This document shows, piece by piece, positions 57,461 through 64,000 of a stretch of 64,000 nt of DNA. This DNA comes from Gordonia amarae NBRC 15530. Its GTDB lineage: Bacteria; Actinomycetota; Actinomycetes; Mycobacteriales; Mycobacteriaceae. Position 1 is the first letter of the stretch; each line of letters opens with the position of its first letter. Location: contig NZ_BAED01000043.1 in the NCBI RefSeq assembly GCF_000241345.1, positions 31,047 through 95,046 on the forward strand, in the 5' to 3' direction. Under the pieces are notes generated by a model that was not told the origin of the DNA, made no database searches, and was given only the letters and a program-made list of their open reading frames with translations. Position numbers and translations under genes: made by a program.

Positions 57461-57771
57461 CTCGTCATCGAAAGGCGAAGAAATCGTCGGTCGTGATCGC
57501 GGATTCGGCGTTACCCGTCGATCCGAGAAGGAGCTTCGGGGCATCACAAGCGTCCTGGGGTGTCGAGGATCATCAGGCGGGCCTGGTGCCAAGCCGCGGC
57601 GTTCTCTTTCTCACCGTCTAGGTGCTCGGTTGCTTACTGCTACGCGTCGAATGCCCGGCCGGTTCGTCTTTCGGTGTGCGGCGGTGCGGCGCATAATCTG
57701 GGAGCTCGTCGGCGACGAGGAGGCCGACTTCGTGGTCTCGGATACGCCGTTTAATGGACGACCGGGGGTGT

Positions 57772-57787
57772 TGTTTCACGTGAAACC
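57772..57787. other. parS: parS site 7
   Basis: TGTTTCACGTGAAACC. Confidence 0.93.
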
Positions 57788-57940
57788 TGCAAGTATTGAC
57801 CCCATTGAAGATTAGTCACGTGACGCTAGTCCTTGGTGGCGGCTAATCAACATCAGTCGACGCGATGCGAAAGACAAGTCGGAAGCTGGATGATCCGTAT
57901 TCCACCACTCGGGGGGGCCGCCGCGATGCCGTCTATCCGC

Positions 57941-57956
57941 GTTTCACGTGAAACCC
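57941..57956. other. parS: parS site 8
   Basis: CGTTTCACGTGAAACC; 169 bp from site 7 and directly at the edge of the IS256 remnant. Confidence 0.93.
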
Positions 57957-58190
57957 CGACCTGATGAGGTGGCGGCAGATGTCGGTCCGGAGACTCATAC
58001 GATCCGCTGTCATCGACGCTGGTGCCCAACACTTCCTGGGTTCCTTCCATCGACACCCCGATCGCCAACCACCATCACCTGCGACACCGTATGCGCTCCG
58101 ACGCGGACTCTTGAACGTGGCGTCAAGGACCACATACGGATAGCTGGTGCGGTTCAACGAGCGTTCCCGGAATCGGCTCACCGCTCGAGC
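57957..58190 (-). pseudogene. IS256-family (Mutator-type) transposase fragment
   Basis: Minus-strand frames read FRERSLNRTSYPYVVLDATF, containing the first catalytic Asp of the DDE set, then in another frame AIGVSMEGTQEVLGTSVDDS. This matches the YPYxxLDATxxK...GREVLG region of IS256 transposases. Only this ~75-residue piece remains. Confidence 0.7.
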
Positions 58191-58195
58191 ACACC

Positions 58196-58316
58196 ACCGG
58201 GTGTCGGCGCCGGTCGAAAAGTGAGAAGGCCCGATACTCTTCGTTTCACGTGAAACACTTGTCATCGAAAGGCTGATCGCGGACTCGGGCATTGCCTCGT
58301 GATCCGAGGAGGGTCG
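58196..58316 (+). repeat. parS module, third (half) copy
   Basis: Carries the second half of the module: GGTGTCGGCGCCGGTCGAAA, a parS site, then CATCGAAAGGC and GTGATCCGAGGAGG. Confidence 0.6.
58242..58257. other. parS: parS site 9
   Basis: CGTTTCACGTGAAACA. Confidence 0.93.
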
Positions 58317-58679
58317 GCTCCTCGACACCCTCACGGCAGCTGAGGGCGCCGACGTTGCGGATCACCCCGTGGGCGGTTCTTCTGCTGAGCACGCCACCTT
58401 CTGTCCAGGTGGTGATCGCCGGTGCGGAGTCGATGGCGATACGCCGATGCCGACTGACGCTAGGTGGCATATCGTCGACGGACTCGGTTAGCGACTGATC
58501 TGTTGGGACTCCACGCGGGACGGGCTTCAGTTCGGCAACGGTGATGCGTTCGGGATCTTGGGATGGACGCCGTGGGTTGAACCGAGAGGGCGATCCAGCT
58601 GCGGACGCGCTCGTTGCGCTCGATGGTCCGCATTCGGGAACTGGTTGACAGGCAAGCGGAGCTTGTCTCGCGGTCCCTA

Positions 58680-58692
58680 CTCCCCTCCCCCA
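58680..58692 (+). repeat. Homopyrimidine motif copy 3
   Basis: CTCCCCTCCCCCA, about 200 bp before parS site 10. Confidence 0.75.
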
Positions 58693-58893
58693 GCGGGCAT
58701 GCCGGCTGGCGTCATCGTTCCCTGCGGCCACGTCGTCGGGAGAGCCCCCGCCAGATTCTGAAGAACGGCCATCCCGGTCAGTCGTGACGATCTCCGTCGT
58801 ATCGCAACCGATTGCTGCGGAATGGTCAGCACCGTCGAACGGCCGTCTCTCGGCGATCGAGTGATCGAGCCTGGCCCCGCTGCCCGTCCATCG

Positions 58894-58909
58894 GGTTTCA
58901 CGTGAAACC
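58894..58909. other. parS: parS site 10
   Basis: GGTTTCACGTGAAACC. Confidence 0.93.
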
Positions 58910-59529
58910 CGATCCGGGCGCACTGTCCCAGAGGTCATGGGGGTCATGTGCCAGCCTGATCCGGGTGACGCTCCAGAAGGACCCCTGGTGTCGATGAAGG
59001 ACAACGTCGTCGGTGAGGGTCGAACGGGTCCGGATCGACTGTGCCGATCTTGACGGCGAGTATCCGGACTGGCTGTTCCGATCGCGACAATGGCGCGAAA
59101 GTCGGCGGCCGCGATGCGGGTGTCGGGGTCGACGTGGTTGAGACCCCGTGAGCCGGCTGGTGTTCGGCACGCGCCGTGGGCGTCTTCGGTGATCGTCGGG
59201 CGTGTGCCTTGTATCCCGATATTCCATCCGTGCCACCCCCGACGACACGAAGTACTGACCAGGCCCTTCCGTTGTTGCGGGTGCGCTGTGGCGTGACGTC
59301 GGTCAGATCCCGCGGCAGGCACCGGTGGTGGGGATCATGAATCGCTGGGTTGCCGAGGTCCCGAATTGCGGGAGCTGAGCGACGCTGAATTGACCGTCAG
59401 TCTCGGGCCGCGGGGCATGAGGGGCGCAGGTTTACGCTCGACATCCGCCGCAACGGGTACCGCCGACCCGAGGTCCGTGGTGTGCCGCTTCTGACTATCG
59501 GTTTGCGGTCCACGACTTCGCCTCGATCA

Positions 59530-59545
59530 CGTTTCACGTGAAACA
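59530..59545. other. parS: parS site 11
   Basis: CGTTTCACGTGAAACA. Confidence 0.93.
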
Positions 59546-59741
59546 ACAACTGGGCAGACAGACGATACGCCGAATCGTTCCTCAGTGTTGCAAACGATGA
59601 CCGCGAACCCACACCGTCAATTGGGGGCCAGCCGACGCTGACACCGATCGGGATGTCAGGCGCTCTTGAGAACGATCGATACCGGAGGGCCCCTCTATGC
59701 TCGGTGTGGCGACTCGGTGGTGTCGAGTGCGATCGAACCGG

Positions 59742-59757
59742 TGTTTCACGTGAAACG
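59742..59757. other. parS: parS site 12
   Basis: TGTTTCACGTGAAACG. Confidence 0.93.
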
Positions 59758-59901
59758 GGGACGCCGGCGAGGTGAATCACGGTGTGTTGATCTCGGCGTG
59801 GCCTGAGGGCTGTGCCTCTTCGGATTCCGAGCCGCAGATGGAGCGACCGAATCTCTACGCCCCAGCGATCCACGGCGACGGTTGTTCGGCGGTGGGTGCC
59901 G

Positions 59902-59917
59902 CATTTCGCGTGAAACA
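59902..59917. other. Degenerate parS
   Basis: CATTTCGCGTGAAACA: right half intact, left half with two changes in the 14-bp core. Either decayed or a weak ParB site. Confidence 0.6.
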
Positions 59918-59956
59918 CGGCATTGCCGACGGGTATGGGGTGTGAGGCGCCGGCCC

Positions 59957-59969
59957 CTCCCCTCCCCCA
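59957..59969 (+). repeat. Homopyrimidine motif copy 4
   Basis: CTCCCCTCCCCCA, 30 bp before parS site 13. Confidence 0.75.
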
Positions 59970-59998
59970 CCAATCCGGCTCGGGGCCCACAGCCGGAC

Positions 59999-60014
59999 CG
60001 TTTCACGTGAAACG
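59999..60014. other. parS: parS site 13
   Basis: CGTTTCACGTGAAACG. Confidence 0.93.
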
Positions 60015-60270
60015 ATCCGGCCCCATCCCCCACGACAGGCTCTCACTCGTGCGTGTCTCGAAGGCTGGTGTTCCTCCGGACTGCTCAGAGTCCTGGCAAT
60101 GGATTCGGGGGTCGACTGACGGGATGTACCTGCATCTCGTGGGGAGACACGCCGAATCATGCACACAACGCCGCGGGGATTGGTAAGTCGGCGATGGAGA
60201 GCGCAAAATAGAAGGAGTGTGTGTGTCGTGGGTTCGGCACAGATCCCCCATCGGGTTAAGGAGTCCAAGC

Positions 60271-61218
60271 GTGGTCGGTCAAGACCCGGTTGTTTCACGT
60301 GAAACCGCGACGCACCAAGGCGTGGCAAAATCCCTCGACGACACGCCGATCGCCAAGGCGGCGGAACGTGCGACCCGGGTGCTGACCCCAGGTGCCGCGG
60401 GCACGCTGCCGAGGCCGCCGCACCGGCGGATCATCACGGTCGCGAACCAGAAGGGCGGGGTCGGCAAGACGACGACGACGGTCAACCTGGCCGCCGGTCT
60501 CGCGCTGCACGGTCTCCGGGTACTCGTGGTCGATCTCGACCCGCAGGGCAACGCGAGCACGGCACTCGGCATCGACCACCGGGCCGCCGATATCGAGTCG
60601 GTGTACGAACTCCTGCTCGGTGAGGCGACGCTGTCCGAGGCCGCTCAGAAGTGCCCTTCGCAGGAGAACCTCTACTGCATTCCGGCGACTCTCGATCTGG
60701 CCGGCGCCGAGATTGAGCTCGTGTCGCTGGTGGCTCGTGAGAACCGTCTGCGCAACGCCCTCGATTCGGCTCAGCTCGACGCTCTCGGCATCGACTACGT
60801 ACTCATCGACTGCCCGCCCTCGCTGGGCCTGCTGACCGTCAACGCGATGGTCGCTGCCGACGACGTCCTGATCCCGATCCAGTGCGAGTACTACGCCCTC
60901 GAGGGTGTGGGTCAGTTGCTGCGCAATATTGAGCTCGTGCAGGCGCACCTCAACCCCCGGCTGCACGTGTCCACCATCCTGCTCACCATGTACGACGGTC
61001 GCACGAAACTGGCCGATCAGGTCGCCGAGGAGGTCCGCCGGCATTTCGGGGCCAAGGTCCTCAACACGATCATTCCGCGCAGCGTAAAGGTGTCTGAGGC
61101 ACCCGGCTATGGGATGACGATCATCGAATACGACCCGGGTTCGCGTGGCGCGATGAGCTACCTCGACGCCGCTCGCGAGTTCGCCGAGCGCGCCGTCGCC
61201 GGCACCGGAACCCGCTGA
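60271..61218 (+). CDS. parA: Chromosome partitioning ATPase ParA
   Basis: 315 aa deviant-Walker ATPase that moves ParB-parS complexes. Walker A' NQKGGVGKTTTTVNLAAGLA, Walker A' partner DLDPQGNAST and Walker B VLIDCPPSLG are intact. GTG 60271 has AAGGAG 7 nt upstream. A parS site lies inside the coding sequence and is translated as VVSRET (residues 7-12). A longer frame from 60217 lacks a ribosome site. Confidence 0.96.
   Translation: MVGQDPVVSRETATHQGVAKSLDDTPIAKAAERATRVLTPGAAGTLPRPPHRRIITVANQKGGVGKTTTTVNLAAGLALHGLRVLVVDLDPQGNASTALGIDHRAADIESVYELLLGEATLSEAAQKCPSQENLYCIPATLDLAGAEIELVSLVARENRLRNALDSAQLDALGIDYVLIDCPPSLGLLTVNAMVAADDVLIPIQCEYYALEGVGQLLRNIELVQAHLNPRLHVSTILLTMYDGRTKLADQVAEEVRRHFGAKVLNTIIPRSVKVSEAPGYGMTIIEYDPGSRGAMSYLDAAREFAERAVAGTGTR
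60291..60306. other. parS: parS site 14, within parA
   Basis: TGTTTCACGTGAAACC overlapping codons 7-12 of parA; suits ParB feedback on parAB. Confidence 0.93.
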
Positions 61219-61360
61219 TCACGACGGTCACATGGCGGTCCCGAGCGCGTATCTGACGGCGCCGACCTCGCCGTGGACTATCGGTACTCGGCGTGAGCAG
61301 TCCCGTCATATTCGTGGTTGTCGAACCGCGGATGCAGCATCATGGAATAGGTCGAACGTC

Positions 61361-61383
61361 AGGTCGCGAGAACCCCGCGACCT
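61361..61383 (+). promoter_or_regulatory. Hairpin between parA and parB
   Basis: AGGTCGCG / CGCGACCT with 7-nt loop, 70 bp before the parB ATG, in a 234-bp gap that is large for a parAB pair. Possible attenuator or separate parB promoter region. Confidence 0.45.
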
Positions 61384-61452
61384 CATCAGTTCGCCCGGTC
61401 ATAAACGACACCACACCACACAGCGCCATAATCAGAAAGCGGAGGACCACCG

Positions 61453-62670
61453 ATGAGCCGTGACACATCGACCCGGCGGGGCGGGCTCGGCCGAGGGCTC
61501 GCGGCTCTGATTCCGACAGGACCTCCCGAGGATGACAGCGCGTCGAAGGGTCCGAGCCTCGGCAACGCGGCCGCCGACGTGATCATCGGCCGTGGCCCGG
61601 AGCCGACGACACCTGACGCGCCGGTGTCGTTGGACAGCAACACCAAGAGCGACCATGCCCCCGACGCCAAAGACATGTCCTCCTCCCCTACCCCGTCCCC
61701 GAATGGGAAGCCGGAGAGCAAGGGTGACGGCGGCAAGGGTGACGGCGGCAAGGGAAAGGCCGATAAGGGCAAGGACAAGCACGACAAGAAGGGCGAACAT
61801 CCGGCCGACCCGGACACCGCGGAAGACAGTGCGGCCACGGCACCGGCCGACGACTTCGCCGCCACCTATCGTGAACTCCGCCCGTCGGAGATCCAGCCCA
61901 ATCCCCATCAGCCGCGGTCGGTGTTCGACGAGGACGCGATGGCCGAGCTGGTGCACTCCATCAGGGAGTTCGGGCTCATGCAGCCGATCGTGGTGCGCAA
62001 GCTCTCCGAACCGACCGCCGAAGGCGTCAAGTTCCAGCTGGTGATGGGTGAGCGCCGGTGGCGGGCGAGTAAGGTCGCGGGTCTCGAACTGATCCCGGCG
62101 ATCGTCCGCGAAACCGCCGACGGCGACATGCTGCGTGATGCGCTGCTGGAGAACATCCACCGCGCCCAGCTCAATCCCCTTGAGGAAGCTGCCGCGTACC
62201 AGCAGCTCCTCGAGGAGTTCGAGGTGACGCACGAGGAACTGGCCCGCCGGATCGGCCGCTCGCGGCCGGTGATCACCAACATGATCCGGCTCCTGAAGCT
62301 GCCCATTCCCGTGCAGCGTCGGGTGGCGGCAGGTGTGTTGTCGGCCGGTCACGCACGTGCGCTGCTGTCGCTGGAGGCCGGCGCCGACGCCCAGGAGGCG
62401 CTCGCGGCGCGTATCGTCGCCGAGGGACTGTCGGTGCGGGCCACCGAAGAAGCGGTCATGCTCGCCAACCGGGACGGCACCCCCGCCCCGCCGACCGCAC
62501 GCCGCAAACCGATGCAGATGCCAGGTCTGCAGGATCTCGCCGAGCGGCTGTCCGACCGGCTCGACACCCGCGTGACGGTCAGCCTGGGCAAGAAGAAGGG
62601 CCGGATCGTCGTCGAGTTCGGTTCGGTGGACGACCTCGAGAGGATCATGGGTGTGATCGATCAGGGATGA
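61453..62670 (+). CDS. parB: Chromosome partitioning protein ParB
   Basis: 405 aa CTP-dependent DNA clamp. N-terminal ParA-contact box [12 protein letters not shown], then a Lys/Gly/Asp-rich disordered stretch (about 75-130). CTP-binding motifs include [18 protein letters not shown] and GERRWRASK. The parS-reading HTH is around [20 protein letters not shown], and a C-terminal dimerisation domain follows. The unusually long charged linker separates the ParA box from the clamp domain. AAGCGGAGGACC precedes the ATG. Confidence 0.97.
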   Translation: MSRDTSTRRGGLGRGLAALIPTGPPEDDSASKGPSLGNAAADVIIGRGPEPTTPDAPVSLDSNTKSDHAPDAKDMSSSPTPSPNGKPESKGDGGKGDGGKGKADKGKDKHDKKGEHPADPDTAEDSAATAPADDFAATYRELRPSEIQPNPHQPRSVFDEDAMAELVHSIREFGLMQPIVVRKLSEPTAEGVKFQLVMGERRWRASKVAGLELIPAIVRETADGDMLRDALLENIHRAQLNPLEEAAAYQQLLEEFEVTHEELARRIGRSRPVITNMIRLLKLPIPVQRRVAAGVLSAGHARALLSLEAGADAQEALAARIVAEGLSVRATEEAVMLANRDGTPAPPTARRKPMQMPGLQDLAERLSDRLDTRVTVSLGKKKGRIVVEFGSVDDLERIMGVIDQG

Positions 62671-62899
62671 CGCCGTGTGTCGCTGCCTGGATTCCCGAGA
62701 TGCGCCGGGGTGGTGCCGCGGCGACAATGGAGGTCATCGGTGACTGTCTGACGATCGACAATCAGCGTGCAGGAGTCACGGCTAGAAACGTCACTGTGAC
62801 GAAGAAGGGTAGAGGCGGACCGATGGTGAAGCCAAAGATGGTGGGACTCACCAGGATTCGTCGTATCCGGCAAGGTTTCCCGGGCAAAGGCGCCGTTCG

Positions 62900-63898
62900 A
62901 TGGCAGTGACGGTGTCGAGTCTGGACCTCGAGGCGTTCGAACGCCTGCCCAAGCATGCTCGGCAGTGCATTTTCTGGGAGGTCGAGCCCGTCACACCCGC
63001 CGGCCCCGACGTTTCTGACACCTCGCAGATCGTCCTCGAACTCGACATCGAGATCGGCACCGACTCCTCGGTGGCCTTCGACGCGCTGGCGTTCGACCAG
63101 CTCTTCGACACCGGCCCGATCGACGGATTCCGCAGTGAGTTCGACAAGGAGGCGTGGATCTCGGGCCTGCTCCTGGAATGGGGTACGTGCGGGCAACTGG
63201 CCATCGAATCGACCACCGGTCACGTCGTGGGCACCGCCTTCTACGCCCCGCCCGGACGTGTGCCGCGCTCACACTACTTCCCCACCTCCCCGGTGAGCGC
63301 CGACGCCGTCCTGCTCACCGCGATCCGTACCGAACCGGGATTCGAGGACAGCGCACCGGGCCTGCTGGATGCGGTGATCACCGATCTGATCAGGCGTGGT
63401 GTGCGGGCGATCGAGGCGTTCGGCATCATCGGCTCCGACGACGACCCCGCCGCCTTCGCGGCGGATCTGGCCGGTCCGCCGCGGGGATCGTCGCATCTCG
63501 GCCGCCGACCGGCGTCGACGACGATCATTCCCTCCGACATCACCGAATGGACCGACGAGACGATCGCCGAGGTGGCCAGGGAGATCCTGGATACCCCCGT
63601 CCCGCAACCTGATCCACGGATGCACCGGAATGATCCCGCGCTGCCGGGCGACGGCGACTACTGCCCCGAATGCATCATCGATGCAAGTTTCTTGAAGGAC
63701 AACGGATTTGACGTCATCGCGTCACATCCGCGGTTCCCGCGGCTGCGACTAGAGCTCGACGAGGGTCTGGGCTGGAAGGCCGAGGTCGAGAGCGCACTGG
63801 AGAAGCTGGTGATGAAGGCGGCGATTGACCTGTCGATGCGTCAGGGTGCCGGCGTGGGCGCCGGGATGGGCTGCTTCCGAGCCAATCGCTCTCGCTGA
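62900..63898 (+). CDS. GNAT-like acetyltransferase-domain protein (Rv3916c-like)
   Basis: 332 aa. The N-terminal GNAT-like fold contains WISGLLLEWGTCGQLAIES, VGTAFYAPPGRVPR and GLLDAVITDLIRRGVRAIEA. A CPECIIDASFLKDNGFDV segment (about 254-271) follows, then a C-terminal helical part. Rv3916c and relatives keep the same position after parB. The Gly/Ala/Met end (GAGVGAGMG) looks strain-variable. Acetyl acceptor unknown. Confidence 0.82.
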   Translation: MAVTVSSLDLEAFERLPKHARQCIFWEVEPVTPAGPDVSDTSQIVLELDIEIGTDSSVAFDALAFDQLFDTGPIDGFRSEFDKEAWISGLLLEWGTCGQLAIESTTGHVVGTAFYAPPGRVPRSHYFPTSPVSADAVLLTAIRTEPGFEDSAPGLLDAVITDLIRRGVRAIEAFGIIGSDDDPAAFAADLAGPPRGSSHLGRRPASTTIIPSDITEWTDETIAEVAREILDTPVPQPDPRMHRNDPALPGDGDYCPECIIDASFLKDNGFDVIASHPRFPRLRLELDEGLGWKAEVESALEKLVMKAAIDLSMRQGAGVGAGMGCFRANRSR

Positions 63899-63945
63899 TC
63901 GCGGAAACGGTTGCCGGTCACGGTATCGCATCTCCGAACGCAGCA

Positions 63946-63970
63946 GTACCGGTGAAAAGCGCACCGGTAC
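63946..63970. terminator. Hairpin after the Rv3916c-like gene
   Basis: Perfect GTACCGGTG / CACCGGTAC stem, 7-nt loop, 47 bp beyond the stop; likely terminator at the window's right edge. Confidence 0.6.
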
Positions 63971-64000
63971 AGTAAATCCCGGTAAGGTCAGTAGTTGGTA

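Larger units (their letters stand above)
57215..57605 (+). repeat. parS module, copy B
   Basis: Second copy of the module at 55640-56045, diverged but colinear; its two parS sites are 174 bp apart. The IS5 remnant and kinase gene lie between the copies. Confidence 0.75.
58317..60270. other. Non-coding parS-rich interval before parA
   Basis: About 1.95 kb with no gene I can support. Open frames on minus are composed of low-complexity residues and translate parS as VSRET or FHVK. Contains parS sites 10-13, one degenerate site and two homopyrimidine motifs. It may include further eroded gene debris that I could not assign. Confidence 0.6.

Noticed and set aside
58246..59322. 358-codon minus-strand frame in the parS region
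   Set aside because: Crosses parS sites translated as VSRET, low-complexity composition, no ribosome site and no recognisable domain.
53325..60306. Repeated palindromes as CRISPR or IS ends
   Set aside because: The repeated sequence is exactly the parS consensus and spacing is irregular; parA and parB lie next to it.
62667..62909. 80-codon frame between parB and the Rv3916c-like gene
   Set aside because: No ribosome site or family features; overlaps the next gene's start.

Overview
The window is high-GC actinobacterial DNA spanning the chromosome origin. Gene content and order match the dnaA region of Mycobacteriales, and the accessory genes suggest Gordonia or a close relative (inferred from gene content, not from a database search). 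Conserved origin synteny appears on both sides. Reading left from oriC on the minus strand: dnaA, dnaN, recF, a DUF721/DciA gene, gyrB, gyrA, a DUF3566 gene, tRNA-Ile and tRNA-Ala. Further left are ppiA, the Rv0010c-like gene, crgA and trpG/pabA. Reading right on the plus strand: rpmH, rnpA, yidD, yidC, khpB/jag, rsmG, parA, parB and an Rv3916c-like gene. oriC itself lies between dnaN and dnaA (about 47.6-48.2 kb), with more DnaA boxes upstream of dnaA.

Two large accessory blocks interrupt this synteny. The left block, between ppiA and the tRNAs (about 5-37.5 kb), holds a five-gene overlapping cassette (SWIM zinc finger, DUF5691, MoxR-type AAA+ ATPase, DUF5682, VWA) and paralogous secreted proteins. 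It also carries two MFS exporters, a lipase-fold operon whose nucleophile position is alanine, a His-rich CopB-type P-type ATPase, CsbD/DUF6131 stress proteins and a LuxR regulator. From about 24 to 37 kb it is a gene graveyard with broken aldo/keto reductases, an internally deleted CrtC-like gene, an alpha/beta-hydrolase/MerR mosaic, a frameshifted 13E12-family gene and a frameshifted erythromycin esterase. A GH16/ricin-lectin glycosidase and a rhomboid protease sit between the Rv0010c-like gene and ppiA.

The second block lies between rsmG and parA (54.2-60.3 kb). It is mostly non-coding and carries an unusually dense centromere. Including the sites just before rsmG and inside parA, there are fourteen copies of the 14-bp core GTTTCACGTGAAAC in 7 kb, plus one degenerate copy. 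A module holding two parS sites about 173 bp apart is duplicated, with a third half copy. A 13-nt homopyrimidine motif, CTCCCCTCCCCCA, recurs four times exactly among these sites. Remnants of IS5-family and IS256-family transposases, a secreted lipase and a small P-loop kinase lie in the same block.

The most interesting items are the expanded parS array with its unexplained companion motif, and the SWIM/DUF5691/MoxR/DUF5682/VWA cassette, where DUF5682 shows motifs resembling the TraB/TIKI/EreA hydrolase fold. Other notable points are two outlying DnaA-box clusters at 1.1 and 6.4 kb, a translationally coupled 14-residue leader peptide, and the Ser-to-Ala lipase.
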